From Saccharothrix carnea (lineage in GTDB: Bacteria > Actinomycetota > Actinomycetes > Mycobacteriales > Pseudonocardiaceae), in assembly GCF_003014735.1 (NCBI RefSeq), contig NZ_PYAX01000018.1, positions 81,748 to 145,747 on the forward strand: a DNA stretch of 64,000 nt. The letters run 5' to 3'. This document shows positions 44,112 through 53,129 of this stretch, piece by piece (the first letter of the stretch is position 1; every line of letters starts with the position of its first letter). Under the pieces are notes generated by a model. The model searched no databases. It was not told where the DNA came from and was given only the letters and a program-made list of their open reading frames with translations. Position numbers and translations under genes: made by a program.

Positions 44112-46648
44112 GCCGTCGTCGCCGCGGCGATCGGGAACGAGACGACGATCGTCAGGCCGCCACCGGGCGTGTCCTCGGCGGTGATGGTGCCGCCCATGGC
44201 GTCCACGAACCCCTTCGCCACGCTCAGCCCGAGGCCGATGCCGGGTGCGGCGTCACGGTCGCCGAGACGTTGGAACGGGGCGAACACCGCGTCGGCGGTG
44301 TTCTTCGGCAGCCCTTGCCCGTGGTCGACCACCCGCAGCTCGACCCGGTCGCCGTAGGCGCTGGCGCGCACCGCGACCTCCGGTTCGTCGACCTTGATCC
44401 GGCCGTCGCCGTCCACGTCCACCAGGCGGCGCGGGGTGAGCCTGCCGTGCCGGAGGGCGTTGTCGATCACGTTGGCCACGACGCGTTCCAGCAGGCCGAG
44501 GTCGGCGAGCACGGGCGGCAGGTGTTCGGCCACGTCCACGGACACCGTGCGGCGTTCGTCGATACCGGCCAGAGCGCGCGCTACCACCTCGTCGTACGTC
44601 ACCGCACGCAGTTGCGGCACGACCGCGCCCGTGGCCAGCCGGGAGGAGTCGAGCAGGTTGTCGACCAGGCCGGTCAGCCGGTCCGCGGACACCTCGACGG
44701 TCTCCAGCAGCTCGGAGACGTCCTCATCGGACAGTCGCAGGTCCGCGTCGCGCAGGCTGCCGATCGCGGCCTTGATGGAGGTCAGCGGCGTGCGCAGGTC
44801 GTGGCCGACCGCGGACAGCAACGCGGTGCGCAGCTCCGTGGTCTCCACGCGCCGCTGCGCTTCGGCGGTCTCGGCGGCCATCCGCTGCTGACGCAACGCC
44901 ATCAGCGCCTGACCGGCCGCCGCCTCCAGCGCCCGCTGGTCGGCCGCCGGTATCGCCCGACCGCGCAACGCCAGGTGCACGTCCGCCGTCACGGGCACGT
45001 CCACGTCCGCGTCGTCCGGCTCGGCGCACGGCCGCGGCCCGACGCACGCCACCCGTTCCCACTCCCCCTCGCGCCGCTCCAGCAGCGCCACCGACTCCAG
45101 CCCGAAGTTCTCCCGCACCTTCTCCAGCAGCCGGGCCAGCGGGAACGGGCTGGTCAGCACGGTCCGCGCGTAGGAGGCGAGCAGCGCGGCCTCGGTGCGG
45201 GCCCGCGCGCCCTGCTCGGCCAGCCGTGCCGCCCGGTCCACCACCACCGCGACCAGCACGGCCACCAGCACCATCGCGACCAGCGTGACCAGGTTCGCCG
45301 GGGTCGCCACGGCGAGGCTGTAGTAGGGCGCGGTGAAGAAGAAGTTCAGCAGGCCCGCGCCCAGGAACGCGGTCGCCAGCGCCGGCCCGTAGCCGCCGAC
45401 CAGCGCGACCACCACCGTGGCCAGGAAGAACCCGACCAGGTCGGTCGAGAGGGTCAGGCTGTCCTTCCACACCAGCCCGATCACCGTCACGACCGCGGGC
45501 AGCAGCACGGCCAGCGCCCATCCGAGCAGCTTGCGGGTCCGGGCGCGGGGCACGCCGCCCCACCGCCACCGCGGGCCGCGACGTGCCTCGTCGTGGGTGA
45601 CCATGTGCACGTCGATCGGCCCGGACGCCTGGATGGTCGCCGCGCCGATGCCCTCGTCGAACACCCTGGCCAGCCGCGACCGGCGGGACGTGCCGAGCAC
45701 GAGCTGGGTGGCGTTCACGCCGCGGGCGAAGTCCAGCAGAGCGGTCGGCACGTCGTCGCCGACGACGGTGTGGAACGTCGCGCCGACGTCCTCGGTGACC
45801 CGCCGGAGCCCGGCCACCAGCTGCGGCGACACCCCGGCCAGCCCGTCGCCGCGCAGGATGTGCACGACCATCAGCTCGGCGCCCGCGCGTGCCGCGATGC
45901 GCCGGGCCCGCCGGATCAGCGTCTCGCTCTCCGGGCCGCCGCTGATCGCGACCACGACCCGTTCCCGGGTCTCCCAGGTGTCGGTGATGCTCTGCTCGGA
46001 GCGGTACCGCTGCAACGCCACGTCGACCTGGTCGGCCACCCACAGCAGGGCCAGTTCGCGCAACGCGGTGAGGTTGCCGACCCGGAAGTAGTTGCCCAGC
46101 GCCGCGTCGATCTTGTGCGCGGCGTAGACGTTGCCGTGCGCGAGGCGGCGGCGCAGCGCCTCCGGCGTGAGGTCGACCAGCTCGACCTGCTCGGCCCGCC
46201 GCACGACTTCGTCGGGCACCGTCTCGCCCTGCCGGACGCCGGTGATGCGCTCGACCACGTCGTTGAGTGATTCGAGGTGCTGCACGTTGACCGTGGACAG
46301 CACGTCGATGCCCGCGTCCAGCAGCTCTTCGACGTCCTGCCAGCGCTTGGCGTTGCGCGAGCCGGTCGCGTTGGTGTGCGCGAGCTCGTCGACGACCGCG
46401 ACTTCGGGCTCGCGTTCGAGCAGGGCGTCGACGTCGAGCTCGCCGTCGACCCGGCGGGGTACCTGCTCCAAGCCGTCGAGCAGGGCGGCGGTGTTCTCCC
46501 GGCCGTGCGTCTCGACCAAGCCGACCACGACGTCCGTGCCCCGGGCCCGACGCCGGCGGGCTTCGCCGAGCATGGCGAACGTCTTGCCGACACCGGGCGC
46601 CGCGCCGAGGTAGATCCTCAGCTCACCCCGCTTGCGCTTGCCTTCCAC
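44108..46648 (-). CDS. kdpD: KdpD sensor histidine kinase
   Basis: The product is 846 aa. The N-terminal KdpD domain has Walker A YLGAAPGVGKT and DELAHTNATGSRN. A universal-stress-protein-like domain follows (about 215-350), then four membrane helices (about 375-480), a GAF-like region, HisKA with the phospho-accepting VGHDLRTPLTSIK, and HATPase_c with NVIDNALRHG and GIGLGLSVAKGF. I start at GTG 46648 (VEGKRKRGELRIYLG), as in other KdpD proteins. The extra upstream frame is GC-rich and unlike the family. It senses potassium and ionic conditions. The upstream neighbour is a divergent PHP gene, not kdpFABC. Confidence 0.93.
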   Translation of the reverse strand: MEGKRKRGELRIYLGAAPGVGKTFAMLGEARRRRARGTDVVVGLVETHGRENTAALLDGLEQVPRRVDGELDVDALLEREPEVAVVDELAHTNATGSRNAKRWQDVEELLDAGIDVLSTVNVQHLESLNDVVERITGVRQGETVPDEVVRRAEQVELVDLTPEALRRRLAHGNVYAAHKIDAALGNYFRVGNLTALRELALLWVADQVDVALQRYRSEQSITDTWETRERVVVAISGGPESETLIRRARRIAARAGAELMVVHILRGDGLAGVSPQLVAGLRRVTEDVGATFHTVVGDDVPTALLDFARGVNATQLVLGTSRRSRLARVFDEGIGAATIQASGPIDVHMVTHDEARRGPRWRWGGVPRARTRKLLGWALAVLLPAVVTVIGLVWKDSLTLSTDLVGFFLATVVVALVGGYGPALATAFLGAGLLNFFFTAPYYSLAVATPANLVTLVAMVLVAVLVAVVVDRAARLAEQGARARTEAALLASYARTVLTSPFPLARLLEKVRENFGLESVALLERREGEWERVACVGPRPCAEPDDADVDVPVTADVHLALRGRAIPAADQRALEAAAGQALMALRQQRMAAETAEAQRRVETTELRTALLSAVGHDLRTPLTSIKAAIGSLRDADLRLSDEDVSELLETVEVSADRLTGLVDNLLDSSRLATGAVVPQLRAVTYDEVVARALAGIDERRTVSVDVAEHLPPVLADLGLLERVVANVIDNALRHGRLTPRRLVDVDGDGRIKVDEPEVAVRASAYGDRVELRVVDHGQGLPKNTADAVFAPFQRLGDRDAAPGIGLGLSVAKGFVDAMGGTITAEDTPGGGLTIVVSFPIAAATTA

Positions 46649-46830
46649 CGCCCCAGTGTGCGCGCGACCGTTCCACCGCGCGGACGAACCCCTGACCTTT
46701 ACGCGGTCTTGACGGTCCCGCGCACGCGTCGAAGTGTTCACCCGGATTTCGACTCCGCGCACCACCCCGACGCAGAGCCGCAACACGATACTTCGGCGTG
46801 CCGCCGTTCGGGTCATGATCGGAGTACCGC

Positions 46831-48522
46831 ATGTCGCACCACCACCACGACCACACCCACGAGCACGCCCACGAGGAAGTGGAAGGCAGCTGGCGCGACG
46901 CCCAGGACGACCGGCCGCTCTCGGTGGCGCGACGCCGGTTCCTGGCCGGTCTGGGCGCGGCCGGCGTGGCGACCACCATGGGCGCGCTGCCCGCCCACGC
47001 GCACGGTGACCGCCCGGCCACGCCGGTGAACCCGTGGCACGGGCGCGGGCGCTGGTTCGCGGGCGACCACCACATCCACACCAAGTACTCCAACGACGCC
47101 CAGTACGAGGTCGCCCAGCAGGTCGCCAAGGCCCGCGAGCACGGGCTGGACTGGGTCGTGATCACCGACCACGGCGGCGTCGCGCACGAGAAGTTCTCCA
47201 TCGACCAGGTCGCGCCGGACATCGAGCGCGCTCGCAAGTCGCACCGGGACGTGCTGGTCTACCAGGGCCTGGAGTGGAACATCCCGGGCGCCGAGCACGC
47301 CACCGTGTTCCTGCCGCCCGGCCGGTCCACCGTGGACATCCTGCGGGCGTTCGAGGCGGCCTACGACGGCGGTGTGCTGTCCACGCCGGTCGCGAACGGC
47401 GGCAAGGGCCTGCTCACCCGCTCCACGTCGGCCGACGGCGAGCCGTACGCGTTGGCGGCCCTGCGGTTCCTGGAGGCCCAGGTGCTCTCCGGCCGCACGG
47501 AGATCGCGCTGATGTTCGCCAACCACCCGGCCCGGCGCGGTGTGGACAGCCCGCACGAGTTCCGCGGCTGGCGTGACGCCGCGCCCGGTGTCGCGGTGGG
47601 CATGGAGGGCGCGCCCGGTCACCAGGCCGCGGGCATCCCCACCTCGGCCGGTGGCCGCGGCGCCGCGCGGGGGCTCTACGACGCCTCGCCGAACCAGGAC
47701 AGCTTCCCCGGCTTCGCGCCGACCGCGACCGAGAACCCCTACCGCACGTACGGCGGGTTCGACTGGATGACCGCCAAGGTCGGCGGCCTGTGGGACTCGC
47801 TGCTGGCCGAGGGCAGGCCGTGGTGGGTCACCGCCACGTCCGACTCGCACCGGGTGCACCTGGACACGCACAAGCAGGGCACCGGCGACCACAACACGAC
47901 CGGCAGCCGCGGCGCTCCCATCGACACCGGCGTGCCGCAGGTCGAGAGCGACTACTGGCCCGGCTTCTACAGCTCCACCCTGGTCGGCGCGGACTCCAAG
48001 TCCTATGTGGACGTGATGCGGGGCATGCAGGGCGGCAAGGTCGTCGCGGTGCACGGCCGGATCGTCGACGGGCTGAACCTGCGGGTGCGCTCGCTCGGCG
48101 AGGGCGACAACCGGGGCGTCACGATCGGCGGCCGCACGTTCGTCCGGCGCGGCCACGACGTCGAAGTGGTGATCGAGGTCGACCTGGCACGCGGCGCGAA
48201 CTTCGCGGGCGTGGTGCCGAGGCTCGCGAAGGTCGACCTGATCGCCGGTCCGATCACCGGCCCGGTGGCGGACCGCGACGCGTTCTCCGCGCCCGGCACG
48301 TCGGTGGTGAAGTCGTTCGAGGTGGCCCGCACCGCACGCGGCACGGTCAAGTTCACGCACACCTTCCGCCGCGTGGAAGGGGCGTTCTACCTGCGGCTGC
48401 GTGGTTCGGACGGCAACCGGCTCACCTCGGACGGCAACCCGGTGATGGACGTGATCGGTGACGCCGACCCGTGGTCGGACCTGTGGTTCTACGCGAACCC
48501 GGTGTTCGTGGACGTCATCTGA
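46831..48522 (+). CDS. Tat-exported PHP-family phosphoesterase with His-rich leader
   Basis: The product is 563 aa. Its first 14 residues hold eight histidines (MSHHHHDHTHEHAH). A twin-arginine signal follows (SVARRRFLAGLGAAGVATTMGALPAHA). The mature part has PHP-domain metal motifs: GDHHIHTKYSN, VVITDHGG, LVYQGLEWN, FANHPARRG and ATSDSHR. PHP enzymes hydrolyse phosphoesters with two or three metals. Export by Tat suggests that the metals are loaded inside the cell. The histidine tract precedes the signal and would be removed on export, so it may act as a cytosolic metal buffer or chaperone-binding tag (inference). The next gene is coupled through TGATG. Confidence 0.88.
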   Translation: MSHHHHDHTHEHAHEEVEGSWRDAQDDRPLSVARRRFLAGLGAAGVATTMGALPAHAHGDRPATPVNPWHGRGRWFAGDHHIHTKYSNDAQYEVAQQVAKAREHGLDWVVITDHGGVAHEKFSIDQVAPDIERARKSHRDVLVYQGLEWNIPGAEHATVFLPPGRSTVDILRAFEAAYDGGVLSTPVANGGKGLLTRSTSADGEPYALAALRFLEAQVLSGRTEIALMFANHPARRGVDSPHEFRGWRDAAPGVAVGMEGAPGHQAAGIPTSAGGRGAARGLYDASPNQDSFPGFAPTATENPYRTYGGFDWMTAKVGGLWDSLLAEGRPWWVTATSDSHRVHLDTHKQGTGDHNTTGSRGAPIDTGVPQVESDYWPGFYSSTLVGADSKSYVDVMRGMQGGKVVAVHGRIVDGLNLRVRSLGEGDNRGVTIGGRTFVRRGHDVEVVIEVDLARGANFAGVVPRLAKVDLIAGPITGPVADRDAFSAPGTSVVKSFEVARTARGTVKFTHTFRRVEGAFYLRLRGSDGNRLTSDGNPVMDVIGDADPWSDLWFYANPVFVDVI

Positions 48523-49067
48523 TGCCGTGGCTCGGTGCCGTGCCCGCCCTTCCCGGCGAGCACGGCGCGGCGCACGTGGACGCCGTGCTGCTGGAGGCGC
48601 TCGACGGCGTGGCGGCGGACTTCGTGTGCACGCACGTCGACCGGCTCGGGCCGGTGGCGGTCACCACGCTGTCCGCCCACGTCACCGGTGAGGTGGACGT
48701 GGCTCGGCTGGCGGAGGCGTTGGGCGGCCCGGTGGTCGTGCTCGACGACTCCGGCGCCCCCGACTCCCCGGCCGCCCGTGCGGCCACCGCCGGTCGGGAC
48801 CGCGCCGATGGCCGCTGCGTCCGGTTCCCCGGTCAGTCTGCGCTCACGGGCACGCACCCCGCGGCCGAGGTGGTGGCGGTGTCGGCGATCGACCGGGTGG
48901 TCGGCATCGGCGTCGCGGTCGCCCCGGCCGACCGGGTCGAGACGCTCGGTTTCCTGCGCCCGGTCTGCCGGGGCGGCGAACTGCTGCTACTGGTGGAGCC
49001 CGCGGTCGGCGGCGTGCTGCGCCCGGCGGAGGCGGAAAGCCCGCACGAGTGCTGCGGGGGTCATTGA
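48522..49067 (+). CDS. Hypothetical protein coupled to the PHP enzyme
   Basis: The product is 181 aa. Its ATG overlaps the PHP stop (TGATG). No signal peptide is present. Two half-domain-like stretches are seen (ALLEALDGVAADFVCTHVDRLGPVAV and EVVAVSAIDRVVGIGVAVAPADRVE). The C-terminus SPHECCGGH looks like a metal-binding tail. I recognise no family. Coupling to a metal-dependent enzyme with a His-rich leader makes a metallochaperone or inhibitor role worth testing. The 3' end overlaps the convergent DUF6010-like gene by 81 bp. Confidence 0.7.
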   Translation: MPWLGAVPALPGEHGAAHVDAVLLEALDGVAADFVCTHVDRLGPVAVTTLSAHVTGEVDVARLAEALGGPVVVLDDSGAPDSPAARAATAGRDRADGRCVRFPGQSALTGTHPAAEVVAVSAIDRVVGIGVAVAPADRVETLGFLRPVCRGGELLLLVEPAVGGVLRPAEAESPHECCGGH

Positions 49068-49433
49068 CCGGAAGCCCGGGCCGCCCGCGAACGCCCAGAG
49101 GGCGATCACCGGGTCGCAGATCGCGCAGCCGAGCGACGAGTGCTCGGCGAACGGCACGATCGGGTTGCCGTACACGTGGTGCGCCACGTCGGCCGCCGTG
49201 TGCACGAGCCAGCCGATGCCGATGAACGTCCACGACGTCAGGCCCCGGTAGGCGCAGTAGGTGATCACGGCGGTGATGGCGAACTCCCACGCGCCGAGCC
49301 CGCCGCCGCTGAGGTACGCCGCACCGGCGCCGCCGACCATGACCGCGTTGAACGGACGGCGGTGCCGGTCGGGGATGAAGGAGTTCAGGAGCACGTACAG
49401 CACGCCGATGAGCAGTGCCGAGACCACGACCAT
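48987..49433 (-). CDS. DUF6010-like integral membrane protein
   Basis: The product is 148 aa with about four transmembrane helices (VVVSALLIGVLYVLL, AVMVGGAGAAYLSGG, FAITAVITYCAYRG, FIGIGWLVHTAADVAHHVYG). The conserved HTAADVAHHVYGNPIVPF and SSLGCAICDPVIALW segments match small membrane proteins of the DUF6010 type. Its function is unknown. It starts at ATG 49433. Confidence 0.8.
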   Translation of the reverse strand: MVVVSALLIGVLYVLLNSFIPDRHRRPFNAVMVGGAGAAYLSGGGLGAWEFAITAVITYCAYRGLTSWTFIGIGWLVHTAADVAHHVYGNPIVPFAEHSSLGCAICDPVIALWAFAGGPGFRSMTPAALVRAFRLRRAQHAADRGLHQ

Positions 49434-49564
49434 GGTTGGCGGTCCTTGTCGTCGCTGGAGATCGGTACCCCCGTGACGCTAGGAGCACGGCCGCCGGCGC
49501 GGCAGTGGCCGGAGTGCCACACCACAACGGGTTCTCGCCAGCCCCGGCCTCGGTCCGCGAACGA

Positions 49565-49601
49565 CCGGGGCCGGTGGCGCTGTTCGCACCACCGGCCCCG
49601 G
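49565..49601 (-). terminator. Terminator after MarR-MFS operon
   Basis: CCGGGGCCGGTGG (49565-49577) pairs with CCACCGGCCCCGG (49589-49601) in a perfect 13-bp stem, 10 bp past the transporter stop. Confidence 0.8.
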
Positions 49602-49610
49602 GTCGCGGGA

Positions 49611-51164
49611 TCAGGCGCCCGCCCCCACCTTCGGCTCCTCGGCCAGGTCCAGGCTGGTGCGCAGCGTGATCGGCTTGAGCAGCAGCGCGGCGACCACGCC
49701 GACCACCGCGATGGCCGCCGAGATCAGGAAGATGTGCCCGGTGGCGTCGCCGTACGCGTTGCGGACGATGTGCTGCACCGCGTCCGGCAGCACGTTGAGG
49801 TTCAGGCTGCCGCCGCCCGCGCCGCCCACGGGCATGCCCGCCGCGGCCAGGTCGCGCGTGATGGCCTCCTCGACCCGGCGGGCCAGCACCGCGCCGAGCA
49901 CCGACACGCCGATCGTGCCGCCCAGGGACCGGAAGAACGCGATGGTCGAGCTGGCCGCGCCGATGTCCTTCAACGGCACGGTGTTCTGCACCGCGAGCAC
50001 CAGGTTCTGCATGCTCAGGCCGACACCGGTGCCGACGAGCAGCATCGCCGCGCCGACCAGCACGAGCGACGTGTCGTGGTCGATCTGCCCCAGGGCGAAG
50101 AACCCGACCACCAGCGTGGCCGCGCCGACCACGATGTACGGCTTGACCCGGCCGGTCTTGGTGATCAGCCGCCCGGACACGATGGACGCGCCCAGCACGC
50201 CGGCCATCATCGGGATGGTCAGCAGGCCCGCCTCGGTCGGGCTGTAGCCGCGGCCGATCTGGAAGTACTGGCCGAGGAACACCGCACCGCCGAACATCGC
50301 CATGCCGACCGCGACGCTGGCCAGGATCGCCAACGCCGTCGTGCGCTGCCGCACGATCCGCAGCGGCACGACGGGTTCCGCGGCACGTGCCTCCACCGCG
50401 ATCGCCGCGCCCAGCAGCACGACCGAAGCGCCGACCATGGCGAAGCTCTGCCACGACAGCCACGCGAACGAGCCGTCCACGAACGAGATCCAGACCAGCA
50501 GCACGCTCACGCCGACCGCGATCAGGCTCGCGCCCAGGTAGTCGATCTTCACGTCGTCCCGCCGGACCGTGCGCACCTTCAACGTCGCCTGCAGCACGAA
50601 CAGCGCGATCACCGCGACCGGCACGCCGATGAAGAAGCACCAGCGCCAGCCGAGCCAGGAGGTGTCCACGATGAGGCCGCCCAGCAGCGGCCCGCCGACC
50701 GTGGCCAGCGCCATCACGCCGCCGAGGTAGCCGTTGTACCGGCCGCGTTCGCGGGGCGAAATCATCGCCGCGATCACGACCTGCACCAACGCCTGCAGGC
50801 CGCCGACGCCGATGCCCTGGAACGCGCGCGCCGCGATCAGCTGGCCCGCGCTCTGCGCGAAACCGCTGACCACCGAGCCGGCGATGAAGATCACGATGGC
50901 GACCTGGACCAGGGTCTTCTTGTCGAACAGGTCCGCGAGCTTGCCCCACACCGGGGTGGTGGCGGTCGCGGTCAGCAGGGTGGCGGTGACCACCCAGGTG
51001 TACTGGGTCTGCGAGCCGTCGAGCGCGCCGATGATCTGTGGCAGCGCCGTCGAGACCACGGTGCCGCTCAGCATCGCGACGAACAGCACCAACAGCAGAC
51101 CGCTCAGGGCCTCCAGGACTTGCCGGTGGCTCATCGTGCCGTCGGTGGTGGCGGGTGCGCTCAT
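49611..51164 (-). CDS. DHA2-family (14-TM) MFS drug efflux pump, copy 1
   Basis: The product is 517 aa of the EmrB/QacA type: VVTATLLTATATTPVWGKLADLF (motif A region), RAFQGIGVGGLQAL, and DTSWLGWRWCFFIGVPVAVIAL (motif C region). It exports hydrophobic or amphipathic drugs with proton antiport. The ATG overlaps the MarR stop (ATGA) and has GGAGG 7 nt upstream, so it is cotranscribed with and controlled by MarR. It is a clear paralogue of the pump at 53796-55331. Confidence 0.93.
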   Translation of the reverse strand: MSAPATTDGTMSHRQVLEALSGLLLVLFVAMLSGTVVSTALPQIIGALDGSQTQYTWVVTATLLTATATTPVWGKLADLFDKKTLVQVAIVIFIAGSVVSGFAQSAGQLIAARAFQGIGVGGLQALVQVVIAAMISPRERGRYNGYLGGVMALATVGGPLLGGLIVDTSWLGWRWCFFIGVPVAVIALFVLQATLKVRTVRRDDVKIDYLGASLIAVGVSVLLVWISFVDGSFAWLSWQSFAMVGASVVLLGAAIAVEARAAEPVVPLRIVRQRTTALAILASVAVGMAMFGGAVFLGQYFQIGRGYSPTEAGLLTIPMMAGVLGASIVSGRLITKTGRVKPYIVVGAATLVVGFFALGQIDHDTSLVLVGAAMLLVGTGVGLSMQNLVLAVQNTVPLKDIGAASSTIAFFRSLGGTIGVSVLGAVLARRVEEAITRDLAAAGMPVGGAGGGSLNLNVLPDAVQHIVRNAYGDATGHIFLISAAIAVVGVVAALLLKPITLRTSLDLAEEPKVGAGA

Positions 51165-51619
51165 CGCGCGGCCTCCAAGGTGGAGCCGAGGGCTCCTTCG
51201 ATGTCGGTGGTCAGGCGGCCCAGCGCGGTGGTCAGCGCCTCGACCTCTTCGGTGCTCCAGTCGGCGAGCGCGCGGCCCAGCAGCCGGTCGTAGAACTCGC
51301 GGGCGTCGGCGAGCGCGGCACGACCGCGTTCGGTGACCACGAGGATGCTGGCGCGGCCGTCCGCGGGGTCGGCACGGCGTTCGACCAGGCCGTGGGCGAC
51401 CAGCGCGGCCACCGCCCGGCTGACCGTGGACGGGTCGAGCCCGGCGCGGGCGGCCAGTTCCTTGGCGTGGCACCCGCTGGGGTGCGCCCCGGCGCGGTCG
51501 ATCAGCCCGAGCGTGCCGATCAGCCCTGGTGGCAGGGGGTGTGGCCGCTGTCTGACCATCCGCACGACCCTCAGCAGGTCACGGACCCGGTCTTCCAGCT
51601 GTCGCGCGACGGCGTCCAT
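51161..51619 (-). CDS. MarR-family repressor of the efflux pump
   Basis: The product is 152 aa with a winged helix (HAKELAARAGLDPSTVSRAVAALVAHGLVERRADPADGRASILVVTERG). ATG 51619 has AAGGGGGA 4 nt upstream. It lies upstream of, and is coupled to, the efflux gene. A perfect 19-bp palindrome 52 bp before its start is the likely autoregulatory operator and could also act on the divergent P450 remnant. Confidence 0.92.
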   Translation of the reverse strand: MDAVARQLEDRVRDLLRVVRMVRQRPHPLPPGLIGTLGLIDRAGAHPSGCHAKELAARAGLDPSTVSRAVAALVAHGLVERRADPADGRASILVVTERGRAALADAREFYDRLLGRALADWSTEEVEALTTALGRLTTDIEGALGSTLEAAR

Positions 51620-51670
51620 GCCGTCCCCCTTGTCTCCTCGCATTGCTTGCCACATACAACTATCACTCAA

Positions 51671-51736
51671 ACTTGCACGTCGTGCAAGTTTGCTCGAAGT
51701 GCAGTGAGTTACAGTCGGAAAGATGCACAGAGTGCA
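51671..51736. promoter_or_regulatory. MarR operators
   Basis: ACTTGCACG-T-CGTGCAAGT (51671-51689) is a perfect 19-bp palindrome. A second, shorter dyad TGCAC-AGA-GTGCA lies at 51724-51736, followed by AGTTT as in the first. Both lie between the divergent MarR and P450 genes. Confidence 0.75.
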
Positions 51737-51808
51737 AGTTTTGGTACGGTGAGTCACCACCACTCCAGCTGCGGCCCGGTGACGCGCCGGGTCGGGAACG
51801 GATCGTCG

Positions 51809-52614
51809 ATGACCACCGCTTCCCAGGAGAAACGCCCCGCCGCCGGCCGACCGACCGTCCCCCTGCCGCCCGAGTACACCCGGCGCGACGCGGGCCCGTT
51901 CGACCCGCCGAGCGCGCTGACCCGGCTCGGCGAGCAGGGACCCGTGCACCGGATGACCATGCTCGACGGCGACCCGGTGTGGATCGTCACCAGCCACGAG
52001 CTCGCGCGCACCCTGCTCGGCGACCCGCGCCTGAGCTCGGACCGGTTCCGCAGCCGCCGCGTGCTGGCGAAGCTGCCGCCGGCGGTCCGCGCCCGGCTGA
52101 CCGACGAGCGTGCCCGCGCGGGCGGCTCCATCACCATGGACCCGCCCGGGCACACCCGGTCGCGCTGCTGGAGCACCCGGACCAGCTCGCCGCGCTGCAC
52201 GCCGACCCGACGTTGACCGGCGCCGCGGTCGAGGAGCTGTTGCGCTACCTGTCGATCGTCCACCTGGGAGTCGTCCGCACCACGCTGGAGGAGGTGGAGA
52301 TCGCGGGCGAGGTGGTCCCGGCCGACTCGACGGTGCTGGTCTCCGTGCCCGCGGGCAACCGCGACCCGCGCCAGTACCCCCGGCCGGACGTGCTGGACGT
52401 GACCCGACCGCGCGGACCGCACCTGGCGTTCGGGCACGGCGTGCACCAGTGCCTGGGCCAGCAGCTGGCACGGGTGGAGATGACGGTCGGGTTCACCGGG
52501 CTGCTGAGCAGGCTGCCCGGCCTGCGGCTGGCCGTACCCGCGGCCGACGTGCCGATGCGCGACGACATGCTGATCTACGGCGTGCACGCGCTCCCGGTCA
52601 CCTGGGACGCGTGA
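51809..52614 (+). pseudogene. Cytochrome P450 with internal deletion and frameshift
   Basis: The N-terminal frame (ATG 51809: MTTASQEKRPAAGRP ... GGSITMDPPGHTRSR) reads as a normal P450 up to the C-helix region near 52153. The sequence then continues in another frame as ALLEHPDQLAALHADP ... FGHGVHQCLGQQLARVE, the normal C-terminal half with the heme Cys. About 150-170 residues expected in between are absent, including the I-helix oxygen-activation motif, and the two halves are out of frame. The product cannot be a working P450. The parts on either side look well conserved, so the loss appears recent. It is divergent from the MarR-MFS operon and may once have been co-regulated. Confidence 0.88.
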
Positions 52615-52615
52615 G

Positions 52616-53095
52616 TCAGTCGGCGAGCACCTGTTCGCGCAGGATGTCGGCGTGTCCGCAGTGGTGGGCCAGCTCCCGCAGCACCTGGAGGTAGACCCAG
52701 CGCAGCGTGCGCGGCCCGGACCGGTGGCCGGTCACGACGGTGTCCAGCGGCAGGTCCGCGACCACCGCCCGGGCCGTGGCGCAGGCTTCCCGGTGGGCCG
52801 CCGTGACCGAGGCGATGGTGTCGTCGTCGGAGAGCCGGAAGGACTCGTCCGGACCCGGCACCAGGCCGAGCTCGCGGCGGGACGTGCCGCCGACGCACTC
52901 CTCGAACCACACCCGCTGCATCCACGTGACGTGCTTGAGCAGCCCGAGCAACGTCGTCGCCGACGGGACCAGCCGGCGGCGGGCCTGTTCCCCGGTGAGG
53001 CCGTCGAGGGTCGCCTCGACGGCACCGCGGTACTCCTCGACGAACGCGTCGAGTTGGGTGCGCTCGTCGTCCAGCGGCACGTCGAACGGACTCAT
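52616..53095 (-). CDS. DinB-family protein
   Basis: The product is 159 aa with a four-helix DinB/YfiT fold. The metal-binding His positions are LLKHVTWMQRVWFEE and LAHHCGHADILREQ. DinB-like proteins include mycothiol- and bacillithiol-dependent enzymes, and in actinomycetes mycothiol is the likely cofactor. It lies downstream of the TetR-type gene on the same strand. ATG 53095 has AGGAGGTTCCG just upstream. Confidence 0.88.
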   Translation of the reverse strand: MSPFDVPLDDERTQLDAFVEEYRGAVEATLDGLTGEQARRRLVPSATTLLGLLKHVTWMQRVWFEECVGGTSRRELGLVPGPDESFRLSDDDTIASVTAAHREACATARAVVADLPLDTVVTGHRSGPRTLRWVYLQVLRELAHHCGHADILREQVLAD

Positions 53096-53129
53096 CGGAA
53101 CCTCCTGTCACATCACGGGCAGCGGGGTC

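Noticed and set aside
46649..46816. N-terminal extension of KdpD in the same frame
   Set aside because: The extra 56 residues are unlike KdpD proteins, while GTG 46648 begins right where family homology begins.
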